A stretch of DNA of 64,000 nucleotides. It comes from Gordonia alkaliphila. GTDB lineage: Bacteria > Actinomycetota > Actinomycetes > Mycobacteriales > Mycobacteriaceae. A model generated the notes under the pieces. The model saw only the letters and a program-made list of their open reading frames with translations, was not told the DNA's origin and made no database searches. Shown here one piece after another: positions 17,235-26,769 of the stretch. The stretch is taken from the NCBI RefSeq assembly GCF_023017165.1, contig NZ_JALKBW010000001.1, forward strand, positions 1,674,001 to 1,738,000. The letters run 5' to 3'. Made by a program: the position numbers and the translations under genes. Numbering within the stretch: the first letter of the stretch is position 1; every line of letters begins with the position of its first letter.

Positions 17235-18137
17235 ATGACGCAGTTCACGCCGCCGCCGCTGGATTCGGACCCCGACGCGGGGTTCACCGTCGCGTCGTTC
17301 AATGTGAACGGGATCCGGGCGGCGCGTCGTCGGGGGTTCGACGAGTGGCTTGCTCGGCGGCAGCCGGACGTGGTCGCGATCCAGGAATTGCGGTGCAGCG
17401 CAGAGCAGGTGGGCGAGTTCCCCGGCTACGTCGCCGCCGTCGACGTGGGGTCGGTCCCCGGCCGCAACGGGGTGGCTGTGCTGACCCGCGACGAACCCGC
17501 GGCCGTCCGCACCTGGGCGACGACGCCGCCGCGGGCGCGCGGGCTCGGCGAGTTCGCCGCCGAGGGACGGTACATCGAGGTGGACCTGGCGGACCGTCCG
17601 CTCACGGTGGCGAACCTGTACCTCCCGAAGGGCGGGCTGCCGGCCGAGCTGCAGCGGCCGGGTTCCATGCGGGAGAAGCCGGACGGCGGCGCGAAGCATG
17701 CTCGGAAAATGCGGTTCCTCGCGGGCTTCGCGCGGGAACTGCAGCGGTCACGGCTGGCGGCGCTGCGCGCGGGGCGGGAGTTCGTGCTGGTCGGCGACTT
17801 GAACGTGGCGTACCTCGAGCATGACGTGACCAACTGGCGTGCGGCGCGCAAGATGGAGGGCTTTCTGCCGGAGGAGCGCGAGTGGTTCGGTGCCGTCACC
17901 GGTCCGCGGACGCTGGTGGACGTGGTGCGCCGCCTGCACGGGGACCGTCCCGGACCGCTGACCTGGTGGAGTTGGGCGGGGGAGTCGTTCACCAAGGACG
18001 TGGGCTGGCGGATCGATCACCAGCTGGCGACCCCGGGGTTGGCGCGGCGCGCGGTGTCGGTGAGCGTCGACAAGGAACCCGCGGCCGACCAGCGGCTCTC
18101 CGACCACGCACCGCTGTTGGTGCGCTACCGAGACTGA
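17235..18137 (+). CDS. xthA: Exodeoxyribonuclease III (AP endonuclease)
   Basis: 300 residues from ATG at 17235. All Xth-family motifs are visible: VASFNVNGIRAA at the start, the metal ligand in AIQELR, NLYLPKGG, the catalytic GDLNVA and the C-terminal SDHAPLLVRY. The enzyme cuts 5' of abasic sites and removes 3'-blocking groups in base excision repair. The length is slightly above the typical 260-290 because of an N-terminal extension and an Arg/Glu-rich insert after KHARKMRF. It ends 2 bp before the stop of the convergent DUF559 gene. Confidence 0.93.
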   Translation: MTQFTPPPLDSDPDAGFTVASFNVNGIRAARRRGFDEWLARRQPDVVAIQELRCSAEQVGEFPGYVAAVDVGSVPGRNGVAVLTRDEPAAVRTWATTPPRARGLGEFAAEGRYIEVDLADRPLTVANLYLPKGGLPAELQRPGSMREKPDGGAKHARKMRFLAGFARELQRSRLAALRAGREFVLVGDLNVAYLEHDVTNWRAARKMEGFLPEEREWFGAVTGPRTLVDVVRRLHGDRPGPLTWWSWAGESFTKDVGWRIDHQLATPGLARRAVSVSVDKEPAADQRLSDHAPLLVRYRD

Positions 18138-18139
18138 CA

Positions 18140-19045
18140 TCAGGCGCGGCGCAGTGCCAGTGCCGCGGCCACGCGGGCGATGCACGTCTCGGGTTCCTCG
18201 ATGAGCTGCTTCCAGGTGAAGCTCAGCGGCAACCATCCGGCGGCGGCGAGCTCGGCGGCCTTCGCGTTGTCGCGCTCGAAGCGCTCGCTGTCGCGGTGAT
18301 AGGCCCACCCGTTGATCTCCACCGAAACGCGCTCGGCCGGCCATGCCACGTCCAGCCGCCACTTCCCGAAGCGATGTTGCTGCACCCACCCGGTGATCCG
18401 GTGCAGGCGCAGCAACTCCACGAAGATCCGTTCCGCCTCCGACTCCGTGCCCTCCTGGAGCGAGGCGAGCAGGTCGCGCGCCGGCCGCAGGCCGTGCATG
18501 CGCGCATTGCGTTCGGCGGTCCGGGTCAGCTCGGGCACGGTCACCGTCTTCTGGGCGAGGACGCGGTCGAGGAAGCCGGCGGGACTGGGCATGAGGCCGG
18601 CGGCGGCCAAGACCGTGAGCGGCTTCGCGGTGATCGCCAGTCCGTGGCGTTCGGTCAAGTCCTCCGCAGCGATCGCCCGGCGCAGGACACTGACCTCTTC
18701 GGGAAGTCGGGGCGCTTGGTGGCGAGTAGGCGGAACGCACACCGTCAGTGGCGCCGGCAGCGGTGCGGTGTCCGAGCCGGGTTGCGGGGCGATCATGCCG
18801 AACCACCAGGCCGCGGTGAGCCGGTCGGCGACACCGCAGAGGTGAGCGGCCACCACTGCGCGCACCTTCGCACGGTCGGTGAACTCGTGCGAGGTGGAGA
18901 GGTAGACGCCGCGCCCGTACCGCTCCCAGTCCTTCCGCTTCACGTGCCCTTGGATCTGCCGACGCGTCAGGCCGCAGGCGTGGGCCTGGGCGAGAGTGAG
19001 CACGCCGTCGTTGGCGGCCAGGAGTGCGCGGAGATCGGCGTTCAT
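18140..19045 (-). CDS. DUF559-domain protein with AbiEi-like N-terminal HTH
   Basis: 301 residues. The N-terminal 60 residues resemble the AbiEi-antitoxin winged-helix (DGVLTLAQAHACGLTRRQI, then a YGRGVYLSTSHEF-type turn). The C-terminal 90 residues are DUF559, a Vsr/restriction-endonuclease-like fold: RLDVAWPAERVSVEINGW with the Asp and Glu of a PD-(D/E)xK-type site, then HRDSERFERDNAKAAEL. Such proteins are common and multicopy in actinobacteria; a nuclease or defence role is often supposed but not shown. There is no partner toxin beside it. It is directly upstream of two structured repeats. Confidence 0.8.
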   Translation of the reverse strand: MNADLRALLAANDGVLTLAQAHACGLTRRQIQGHVKRKDWERYGRGVYLSTSHEFTDRAKVRAVVAAHLCGVADRLTAAWWFGMIAPQPGSDTAPLPAPLTVCVPPTRHQAPRLPEEVSVLRRAIAAEDLTERHGLAITAKPLTVLAAAGLMPSPAGFLDRVLAQKTVTVPELTRTAERNARMHGLRPARDLLASLQEGTESEAERIFVELLRLHRITGWVQQHRFGKWRLDVAWPAERVSVEINGWAYHRDSERFERDNAKAAELAAAGWLPLSFTWKQLIEEPETCIARVAAALALRRA

Positions 19046-19090
19046 GTGGATTAGACGCGGGCGGCCTCGCTGCGGTTCCGTCCGAGCTGA

Positions 19091-19149
19091 AAGTTGTGTG
19101 TCCGCGGAGGCACGTCCGGGGTGCTTCCGGGGACGTGGAACTTCTGCGG
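19091..19149. repeat. Structured repeat, copy A
   Basis: Imperfect copy of the element at 19304-19356. Inner hairpin GAGGCAC (19107-19113)/GTGCTTC (19121-19127) with loop GTCCGGG; outer stem AAGTT (19091-19095)/AACTT (19139-19143) plus GTCC/GGAC. It shares TCCGCGGAGGCAC with copy B. The 311-bp gap 19046-19357 holds no convincing gene; these two elements are its only evident content. Confidence 0.7.
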
Positions 19150-19303
19150 CGGCGAGGTGGCCGGGGATAGGGGCAGCGGCAGTGGTTCGCGCTGGTGACT
19201 GTCGAGCCAGGTCTGTACTGGTCGCCCGGGCTTCTTGTGTGCTGCCAAGGACCGTGCGGGCGGTGCTGATCGAGGGTCTGCCTGCGGGCAGCGTTCCCGC
19301 CGG

Positions 19304-19356
19304 GAGTTTGCGTCCGCGGAGGCACCTGACGGGTGCTTCGAGGACATGAAACTCAG
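19304..19356. repeat. Structured repeat, copy B
   Basis: Same architecture as copy A. Inner hairpin GAGGCAC (19319-19325)/GTGCTTC (19333-19339) is conserved while the loop differs (CTGACGG). The outer stem is GAGTTT (19304-19309)/AAACTC (19349-19354), a compensatory change relative to copy A. It abuts the 3' end of the DUF1361 gene. Confidence 0.7.
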
Positions 19357-19357
19357 C

Positions 19358-20074
19358 TCAGGGGCTGGGGCGGATGTCAGGGGTGCGGCGGGGCAGGGCG
19401 GCGACCGCTTCGTAAGCCCAGAGCGTCAGGTAGGCCAGGGCGAGGAAGGCGGCGACCGCCAGGCCCACACCGGTGGACTCCACGTGGGAGAACGGATTGC
19501 GCACCCAGTCGAAGGTGCCGGCCACTACCGCCTCGGGTCGGTGCACCAGGTCCCACGAGTTCCAGCGCTGGAACCGGCCGATCACCACGCCTACGGCGCA
19601 CAGGGCCACCGTCACCGCCATTGCGGCCCAGCCGACCGCGCGGCCGAACTCGGCGGTCAGGCGGCGGTGGATCAGCCGCATGGACACCACGCCGAGCACG
19701 ATCCCGGTCCAGGCCGCGAAACCGTACTGCAGGACGTGCCGCCACAGTTCGTAGCCGTGACGAAGGTGGACCAGGTCGGTCACCAGGTAGGGCGCGTTGG
19801 GGAGGAACGCGAGCCAGGCGACGCCGAGGGGCACCAGCCAGATCCGCCGACGGACGCCGACGAACGCGAAAGCGAAGCCCAGCGGAATCCAAGCGAGGAA
19901 GAGATTCCAGACCAGGAACCGGCTCGGGTAGCTCAGCGGCGCGGCGGTGTCGGTGATGCCGAGGACGGCGGTCAGCGCCGTGGTGCCGAGCAAGGCGGCC
20001 AGCAGCACACCGATGCGCGGATCGGTGAGGCGGAACGCGTTCGATGCAGGCGCGGCGGTGGTCTCCCCAGTCAT
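19358..20074 (-). CDS. DUF1361-family membrane protein
   Basis: About 238 residues from ATG at 20074; a longer frame starts at 20119 but would overlap the terminator-like hairpin side of the intergenic region. It contains seven or so hydrophobic helices. Signatures of DUF1361 (PF07099) are present: RFLVWNLFLAWIPL, WLAFLPNAPYLVTDLVHL and RFQRWNSWDLVHRP. These are conserved inner-membrane proteins of unknown function. It is downstream of the Fe-S reductase gene on the same strand but separated from it by a strong hairpin, so it is probably expressed independently. Confidence 0.85.
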   Translation of the reverse strand: MTGETTAAPASNAFRLTDPRIGVLLAALLGTTALTAVLGITDTAAPLSYPSRFLVWNLFLAWIPLGFAFAFVGVRRRIWLVPLGVAWLAFLPNAPYLVTDLVHLRHGYELWRHVLQYGFAAWTGIVLGVVSMRLIHRRLTAEFGRAVGWAAMAVTVALCAVGVVIGRFQRWNSWDLVHRPEAVVAGTFDWVRNPFSHVESTGVGLAVAAFLALAYLTLWAYEAVAALPRRTPDIRPSP

Positions 20075-20105
20075 GCGGACCACCGTAGTCAGTGACCGCA
20101 GATGC

Positions 20106-20142
20106 GGGCGGCCCCGCACTCGCGAGGAGTGCGGGGCCGCCC
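20106..20142 (-). terminator. Strong intrinsic hairpin after the Fe-S reductase gene
   Basis: A 16-bp perfect GC-rich stem: arm 20106-20121 begins GGGCGGCCCCGC and arm 20127-20142 ends GCGGGGCCGCCC, with loop GCGAG. It lies 26 bp past the corrected stop of the Fe-S reductase at 20168. Confidence 0.8.
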
Positions 20143-20167
20143 GGTGCAGGAACTTCTGCCGTGCTGA

Positions 20168-23100
20168 CTACTTGCCGGGGCGCTTCTTGCCCGCGGCCAT
20201 CCCGAAGCCCTTGGCCTTGCCGGCCGTGCCCTCGGTGGTGGCCGCCTCGGTGGCGCCGGCTTCCGGAGCTGCCGCAGCCGGAGCTTCTGCAGCCGGTGCC
20301 TCGGCGGGCGCCGCTGCCGGTGCGGCCGCGGCCGGAGCCTTGGGCGCACCTGGCTTCTTGATGCCTGGCTTCTTGAGGCCGCCAGCCATGCCGAAGCCCT
20401 TGGCCGCGCCCTGCGTGGCAGCGGTGGTGGCCGCAGCCGCCGGTGCCGCCGCCTCTGCGGGAGCTTCGGCAGCAGGCGCCTCGGTCGCGGGTGCTTCCGC
20501 AGCGGGGTCTCAGCGGCCGGAGCTGCCGCGGCGGGCTTGGGTGCGCCCGGCTTCTTGATGCCCGGCTTCTTCAGGCCGCCGGCCATGCCGAAGCCCTTCG
20601 CCTTGCCCTCGGTCGAGGCCGTGGTGGTCACGCCGGACTCGGCCTCGTCGGAGGTCGGTGCGGCGGGAGCGGCAGCGGCAGGGGTTGCCGCAGCCGGAGC
20701 GGCTGCGGCGCCGGGCTTCTTGATCCCGCCCGGCTTCTTGAGGCCGCCGGGCTTCTTCAGTCCGCCCTTGACCGCCAGGCCGCCTTCGGCCGGTGCGGCC
20801 GTCTCGGCGGCAGCGGCAGGGGCTGCAGCAGCCGGAGCGGCTGCGCCGCCGGGCTTCTTCAACCCGCCCGGCTTCTTCAGGCCGCCCTTGGGTGCAAGAC
20901 CGCCGGCCGCAGGCTTGGCTGCGCCACCGGTAGCCGGGGCCGCTGCCGGAGCAGCGACGGCCGCTGCCGGAGCAGCCGCCTTCACCGGCTCGGGCTCGGG
21001 CTTGGCCTTGTGCTTCGGACCGTGGAACTTGTCGCCGCGGGTGATCCCCTCGAGCTGACCGCGCTTGACGCCTTCCAGAATCATCTGGGCGACGTCGACC
21101 ACCTCGATCTTGTCTTCCTGCTCGGTGCCCGCGGTCTGGGCGTCGACACCGTCGGTGAGCATCACGCGGCAGAACGGGCAGCCGGTCGCGATGAGCTTGG
21201 TGTCGTCCTTGGTGGGAGTGGAGGCCAGCGTGTCGAGCGCCTCGTCGACGCGGTCGACGTTGATGCGCTTGCCGATCTGCTCTTCCATCCACATCCGGGC
21301 GCCACCGGCGCCACAGCACATCGAGCGCGAGCCGTGGCGCGGCATCTCGGTGAGGGTGGAACCGGACGCTTCCATCAGTTCACGCGGAGCGTCGTAGATG
21401 GTGTTGTGGCGGCCCAGGTAGCACGGGTCGTGGTAGGTCACTTCGCGGCCGCCGACCGGGGCCACCGGAACCAGTCGCTTCTCGCGCACGAGGCGGTTGA
21501 GCAGCTGGGTGTGGTGGACCACTTCGTACTGGCCGGCGCTGGCCTGACCGCCGTCGAGAGCCGCGACCTGCGGGTACTCGTTGTAGATGGTGTTGAAGCA
21601 GTGCGCACAGGTCACCACGATCTTCTTGCGCTGGGTCGGCGCGGTGCCGAACAGCTCGTTGAAGGTCTCGATGTTCTGTTGCGCCAGCATCTGGAACAGG
21701 AACTCGTTGCCCGCGCGTCGGGCGGAGTCGCCGGTGCAGGTCTCGCCCTGGCCGAGGACCATGAAGTCGACGGCGGCGATGTTCAGCAGTTCGGCGACGG
21801 CCTTGGTGGTCTTCTTGGCGCGGTCCTCGTAGGCGCCGGCGCAGCCGACCCAGAAGAGGTACTCGTAGCCCTCGTACGACTCGACGTCCTGCCCGTAGAC
21901 GGGGACGTGGAAGTCGAGCTCGTCGATCCAGGCGGTGCGCTGGGACTGGTTCTGGCCCCAGGGGTTGCCCTTGTTCTCCAGGTTCTTGAACAGGCCGGCC
22001 AGCTCGGTCGGGAAGTCCGATTCGATCAGGACCTGGTAGCGGCGCATGTCGACGAAGTGGTCGATGTGCTCGATGTCGACCGGGCACTGCTCGACGCAGG
22101 CGCCACAGGTGGTGCAGCTCCAGAGTGCTTCGGCGTCGATGACGGCGCCGGTCAGACCCTCGGACTCGCCGACCAGCTTGCGGTCGGCGGCGATGCGAGC
22201 GGATTCCGGGATCTTGGCGAGTGCGGCCTCGTCGGGATTGCCGTCGGCATCGAGCAGGCCGATCTCCTCGCCGCCCATGTCCTTCTTGCCGCCGGCGATC
22301 AGGTACGGGGCCACGCCGAGTGCCTGCTCACGCAGCGACATCATCATCAGCTTCGGCGACAGCGGCTTACCGGTGTTCCACGCCGGACACTGACTTTGGC
22401 AACGGCCACATTCAGTACAGGTGGTGAAGTCGAGCAGGCCCTTCCACGTGAAGTCCTCGATCTTGCCCGCACCGAAGGTGTCGTTGTCCGGGTCGGCGTT
22501 GTCCATGTGCAGGACCTTGCCGTTGGACATCATCGGCTGCAGGGCGCCGAGGGCGGGGCCGCCGTCGGTCTCACGCTTGAAGAGGATGTTCGGGAACGCT
22601 GCGAAACGGTGCCAGGCCACGCCCCAGTTGGCGTTCAGGCCGACCACGGCGAGCCAGATCATGCCGCTCATCAGCTTGATCACCGCCGCGGCGGTGACCC
22701 AGTACGTGGACGAACCCTCGAAAAGCTGCGCGAAGTAATGGGTGAAGAACGACGTCCAGATCGGCGGATTCTCCAGGCCGGTCGCGATCTTGAAGGTCTT
22801 CACGAAGATCATGCCGAGGCCCTCGATGAGGACGACGATCTCGACGAAGTAGGCGGCGCGGAAGTCCGAACCGGAGAAGCGCGACAGGCGCTTGGGGAGG
22901 CGCGGGTGGTTGAGCTGGCGGATGATGATCAGCGCGGTGATGCCGATGACGGTGCCCAGACCCAGGATCTCGTCCGCGAAGATGTAGACGTTCCAGGCGC
23001 CGATGACCGGCCAATGGAACGCCGGGTCGAAGATCTGGCCGTACGCCTCGAACCAGAAGATCGCGCCGATCAGGAAGCCGAACATCACCAGCCAGTGGGC

Positions 23101-23319
23101 CCAGCCGACGGTGCGGAACTTGGCCATCCGGGTGTGCGCGACGAACTCGACCAGCATGTTCCAGAGGCGGGCGACGGGGCTCGCGAAGCGATTCCCCTCC
23201 ACCTTCTCGCCCTGCGCGACGGCGCGTACGATCCGCGTCGCTCCGCTGATGAAGAGCGCCCAGCAGAACAAGCTGATGACGACGGCGATGGACCCGATCA
23301 CAACCGTTGTGGTCGTCAC
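20168..23319 (-). CDS. Membrane-bound Fe-S oxidoreductase (HdrD/Rv0338c type) with long KKPG-repeat tail; frameshift in tail
   Basis: GTG start at 23319 with GAAAGG upstream. The first 260 residues hold about five membrane helices, a NarI-like quinol or haem domain. Two 4Fe-4S motifs follow near residues 301 (CTECGRCQSQCP) and 401 (CTTCGACVEQCP), then two CCG (cysteine-rich) domains, one containing HDPCYLGRHN and MCCGAGGARMW. This is the layout of M. tuberculosis Rv0338c (882 residues), thought to shuttle electrons with the membrane. From about residue 776 the tail is Ala/Pro/Lys-rich with repeated GLKKPG and KGFGMA units. One base is missing near 20502-20508; corrected, the tail continues in register to a stop at 20168, while the literal frame runs to 20089. 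Confidence 0.88.
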
Positions 23320-23410
23320 TGGAGTACCGGCCTTTCTTGAGGTCGTACCATGGCCAGCCCGTGATGCGGATGCATCAGCGGAAACCTGGCATCTATTCCT
23401 TTGGCTTACC

Positions 23411-23448
23411 GTAAAGGTTGCACCCGGTCCAGCGCTGCAAAGGTTTAC
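23411..23448. promoter_or_regulatory. Interrupted inverted repeat upstream of the Fe-S reductase
   Basis: GTAAAGGTTGCA (23411-23422) and TGCAAAGGTTTAC (23436-23448) pair at GTAAA/TTTAC and TTGCA/TGCAA. It is about 90 bp upstream of the GTG start, in the 198-bp gap after the WS/DGAT gene. It could be a terminator for that gene or an operator. Confidence 0.3.
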
Positions 23449-23518
23449 CTAACTCGGCAGGTGGCGCGTGTGGTGCCCGCTGACGTTACCAGCGAGTAAT
23501 AAGGCGGGCCAGTCGGCG

Positions 23519-24922
23519 TCAGGCGCCCTGCTGCAGCGGTTCCATCTCTTCGAGCTCGACCAGCGAGATCTCGAGATGGTCGAGGATCCGCTGCAGGCGC
23601 GGCAGCTGAGCGCGCGCGCCGATGATGCCGAAGTTGGCCTTGCCTGCGACGGTGGTCATGGTGATGTTCATGGCCAGGCCCTCCATCGGGATGGAGACCG
23701 GGTAGCAGCCGTCGAGCTTGGCGCCGTTCCAGTACAGGTCCTCCTCGGGACCCGGGACGGTGGAGATCATCAGGTTGAACCCGCGCGGGGTGTAGTTCAC
23801 GAAGCCGGGGACCGGGGCGAAGGCCAGCGGCCAGACGTTGGCGGCGCCCAGTGCCAGGGACTGCAGCGGCTTGAGTTCGCGGACCACACCCTTGGCGCTG
23901 GCGGTGGAGGCGACGATCTCGCGGAGCCGCTCTGCCGGGTCGGCGACGTCGGTGGCCAGCCGGGCCAGAATGGCGGTGATCGCGTTGGACGCACTGTCGC
24001 CCTCGGTGTGCAGCGACACCGGCTGGCACACATGGAGTGAGTCGTCGGGCAGCGCGTCCTGATCGTCCAGGTAGCGGCGCAGGGCGCCCGAGCACATCGC
24101 CAGCACCACGTCGTTGAAGGTGATGCAGTGGCGACGGGCTGCTGCGCGCAGCCGCTCGACGGGCCAGTCCTGGGCGGCGAATCGTCGTGCCGATCCGATC
24201 GGAACGTTCAAGATGGTGTCGGGCGCCATCTGCATGGGGGCGACGAAGTCGTGGTCGAAGACGCCGGCGGCGGCGATCTTGGCGGCCGCGGGCACCGTGC
24301 CGATCAGTTCGTCGGCCATCTCCACGGCCGAGCCCACAGCGCCGGTGACGCGGGACAGCAGGCTGGGCTTCGGGGCCGACGGGCGCTTGCGTCGAGGGCG
24401 CAGCAGGTCGTTGTCCCAGAAGGCGGTTCCGCCGCGGTCGTCCGGGTCGGTGGTCAGGGTGCGCTGGAGCATGCGCAGTGCGGTCACGCCGTCGGCCAAC
24501 GAGTGGTGGATCTTGCTGTAGAGGGCGACGCGGCCGTCGGCCAGGCCCTCGATGATGTGCAGTTCCCACATCGGGCGCGACCGGTCGAGCAGGGCGCCGT
24601 GGTTGAGCGAGACGTAGCGGAGCAGGTTCTTGATCTCGCCCGGACGCGGCAGGATGATCCGGCGCACGTGGTAGTCGAAGTCGATATCGTGCGCCTGCTG
24701 CCAGGCGGTGTAGCCGGCGAGGTTGGCGGGGCTGGCCGGACGCTTGAGGAAGGTGCTCTGAATGTCGGTGGCTGCGAGGAACTTCTCGTGGATCTCCTCG
24801 GCCAGCTCCTCGGCGGTCTGGCCGTCACGGGGAAGGAAGAGTTGCAGGCCGCCGACATGCATCGGCTGGTCGCGAGTTTCGGCGATGAGGAACATCGACT
24901 GCGTCACCGGCATGTACTGCAC
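23519..24922 (-). CDS. Wax ester synthase/diacylglycerol acyltransferase (WS/DGAT)
   Basis: 467 residues from GTG at 24922, chosen because AAGGGAGG lies just before it and inside a longer ATG reading from 24937. The catalytic HHxxxDG motif is HHSLADG (near residue 138). RPMWELHIIEGL precedes it and GFNLMISTVPGP is the C-terminal conserved block. The enzyme esterifies diacylglycerol or fatty alcohols with acyl-CoA, making storage triacylglycerol or wax esters at the membrane. A perfect palindrome at 24943-24958 just upstream is a probable operator. It is divergent from the secreted-protein pair. Confidence 0.95.
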   Translation of the reverse strand: MQYMPVTQSMFLIAETRDQPMHVGGLQLFLPRDGQTAEELAEEIHEKFLAATDIQSTFLKRPASPANLAGYTAWQQAHDIDFDYHVRRIILPRPGEIKNLLRYVSLNHGALLDRSRPMWELHIIEGLADGRVALYSKIHHSLADGVTALRMLQRTLTTDPDDRGGTAFWDNDLLRPRRKRPSAPKPSLLSRVTGAVGSAVEMADELIGTVPAAAKIAAAGVFDHDFVAPMQMAPDTILNVPIGSARRFAAQDWPVERLRAAARRHCITFNDVVLAMCSGALRRYLDDQDALPDDSLHVCQPVSLHTEGDSASNAITAILARLATDVADPAERLREIVASTASAKGVVRELKPLQSLALGAANVWPLAFAPVPGFVNYTPRGFNLMISTVPGPEEDLYWNGAKLDGCYPVSIPMEGLAMNITMTTVAGKANFGIIGARAQLPRLQRILDHLEISLVELEEMEPLQQGA

Positions 24923-24942
24923 GGCGCCTCCCTTCATACGGT

Positions 24943-24958
24943 CCTACTTGCAAGTAGG
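24943..24958. promoter_or_regulatory. Palindromic operator candidate in the WS/DGAT leader
   Basis: CCTACTTGCAAGTAGG is a perfect 16-bp palindrome located 20 bp upstream of the GTG start. Its position over the transcript start region suits a repressor such as a TetR-type lipid regulator. No regulator gene is adjacent. Confidence 0.6.
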
Positions 24959-25147
24959 GCCGGGTCACTAATCGATGAACAGTGTGACAGGTACCATTTT
25001 TCGGGCGGATCGGGACCCCGGCCTCATGTCGTGGACGGCGCCGATCGCGGAGTGCATCCGACGTGTTACGGGGATCGGAGCGCGCCGTTAAGCGTCCTCT
25101 CAGCTACTGTCTGGCGTGGGCGGGGGCCCGATGACGTTTGAGGACAC

Positions 25148-26536
25148 ATGGCTACTTCGTTGAACCGTAAGAATCGTCGTCGCAAGAAGGCCGCCGGGCT
25201 CGTCGCCGTCGGGGCTTCTGCGACCCTGCTCGCGGGCGGGCTGATGCCGGCCCAGGCGAACGCGTTCGGTTTGGGTGACTTGCCGTTTGTCGCCCAGTGT
25301 GGGCCCGGAGGGTACGAGAAGGATGGGTTCGAGTTCGACCCGATCATCGCTCCGAAGGTCAAGCTGACGGGGACCGCCGATTGTCGCGACGCGCAGCCCT
25401 CGATTCTAGCGACCATCGGGGACGCGCTGATCGGCGTAGTCATGCCCGGCATGCCGCTCAAACTGTCGACGTTCAACACGGCGATCGCAACGCCGGGTCT
25501 CGGCGAGGAGGGCACCTTTATCCCTGGGATTAGTGTTCTGTGGCCGATCCCTGGCGTTGCAACGATCAAGGGCACCGGTTACAACACAGCGATTGTCGTC
25601 CTGGGTGGTGAAGCGACGGCGTCGTCGGACTACTACATGGCCGGGGCGGTCGCGATCGCCGCCATGGGCGGTGTGGCGAATGCGGATGCGCTGTTCGGCG
25701 GCGCGCTGGCGACGGCGATCTCAGTCCCGCTGATCACCAAGAATTCGGCGACGGCGAAGGCCCTGCCGATGGGCTTTGCGATCGCCAACTCGGCGCACCT
25801 TTTGAAGGGTGCGGATGTGAGCGCGACGGCGCTCGGCGGTATCGCCAGCGCAAGCTCGGCCATCGACGGGTCGCAGGATGCCGTGTGCACCGCGGTGTAC
25901 GCGCAGGCGAGCGTGACCGACTCCAAGAACGGCAAGAACATCGAGTCGTGCACCAGCGTGCTCTTCATCTTCCAGCAGTACCAGGAGGGCGACGGCCCGG
26001 TCTGGTACGCGATCAAGAACCCGCTCGACGTGAACCAGGTGTCGCCGTTCGGCGACAACATCGCGGATCTGCTTGCGAAGGTGGGCAAGCTGGTCACCGG
26101 CGGTGCGCTGCCGGATCCGATCGTGGAGGCGATGGCGGGCAAGTTCGTCCCCGAACTCAAGGGCTCTATCGTCCGGGTGTCGTTCCAGGATGGAATGGCG
26201 GTGTTCGCCACCGACTTGCCGCAGTTCTTCCAGGGCATCTTCGGCCAGAGCCGGGCGAGCGGACCGCTGCTCGGCCTGAGCGACCTGGGCCTCAGTAAGG
26301 CGGACGTGCAGAGCGTGTCGGGCTACGGCATCGGCGGACCAGCGCTGGAGCAGGACGTGTCGCCGGTCGTCGCCGACCGTGTCGCACCGCCGGTCGCGGC
26401 GGAGCGGCCTGTCGTCGACCAGGCGCCCGCAGTGACGCTGGCGCCGAGCGATCCGAGTTCGGCCGGTGGCCTGGACCTCGGTGGATCCGACGCCGCAGTC
26501 GAGGCCACGTCGATCGAACTCGAGCCCGCGCTCTAG
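25148..26536 (+). CDS. Secreted Gly/Ala-rich protein of unknown function, paralogue 1
   Basis: 462 residues. A Lys/Arg-rich n-region, then a hydrophobic segment and ANA cleavage near residue 39 form a Sec signal peptide. The mature part has a Cys pair (QCGPGG and ADCRDAQPS), then about 100 residues of alternating G-x-A-x-A ladder (GEATASSDYYM, GGVANADALFGGALA), and a conserved block SCTSVLFIFQQ, WYAIKNPLDV, SPFGDN and MAGKFVP. The C-terminal 100 residues are low-complexity, Pro/Ala/Asp-rich and without an LPXTG anchor. It shares this order with the next gene. No named family is recognised; a surface or matrix protein is plausible. Confidence 0.82.
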   Translation: MATSLNRKNRRRKKAAGLVAVGASATLLAGGLMPAQANAFGLGDLPFVAQCGPGGYEKDGFEFDPIIAPKVKLTGTADCRDAQPSILATIGDALIGVVMPGMPLKLSTFNTAIATPGLGEEGTFIPGISVLWPIPGVATIKGTGYNTAIVVLGGEATASSDYYMAGAVAIAAMGGVANADALFGGALATAISVPLITKNSATAKALPMGFAIANSAHLLKGADVSATALGGIASASSAIDGSQDAVCTAVYAQASVTDSKNGKNIESCTSVLFIFQQYQEGDGPVWYAIKNPLDVNQVSPFGDNIADLLAKVGKLVTGGALPDPIVEAMAGKFVPELKGSIVRVSFQDGMAVFATDLPQFFQGIFGQSRASGPLLGLSDLGLSKADVQSVSGYGIGGPALEQDVSPVVADRVAPPVAAERPVVDQAPAVTLAPSDPSSAGGLDLGGSDAAVEATSIELEPAL

Positions 26537-26563
26537 GTCCGTCACTCTCGAAGTCGAGGCAGA

Positions 26564-26600
26564 GTTCGGCCCGCTCGCCACCTGGGTGAGCGGGCCGAAC
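26564..26600 (+). terminator. Terminator after secreted paralogue 1
   Basis: 13-bp perfect stem GTTCGGCCCGCTC (26564-26576) / GAGCGGGCCGAAC (26588-26600), loop 11 nt, 28 bp past the stop codon. It separates the two paralogous genes, which are therefore likely to have their own promoters. Confidence 0.8.
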
Positions 26601-26769
26601 CGCATCGCGGGACCGGCTACCCTACCCGGCAAGGGGTCGCTGGTGGGCGGATTGAGACCACTGAGTAGAAATAGTTAGTTTTCCGAAAAATCGGACTCGC
26701 CTATGCCTAGTGTCACAGTGTCTGGGGTCATTCATTACAGGTACATCTACGCACAGGATCGAGTCTCAT

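Noticed and set aside
17180-17302. Longer aspC start at 17302
   Set aside because: It overlaps the divergent xthA start and precedes the conserved family start at RPYVSHQ.
19051-19347. 98-residue open frame on the minus strand between DUF559 and DUF1361
   Set aside because: It is made almost wholly of the two hairpin repeats and spacer; composition is Ser/Arg/Pro-rich with no ribosome site. The repeats explain it.
23436-23455. IdeR (iron) box near AGGTTTACCTAACT
   Set aside because: Only half of the 19-bp consensus TTAGGTTAGGCTAACCTAA matches, and symmetry is poor.
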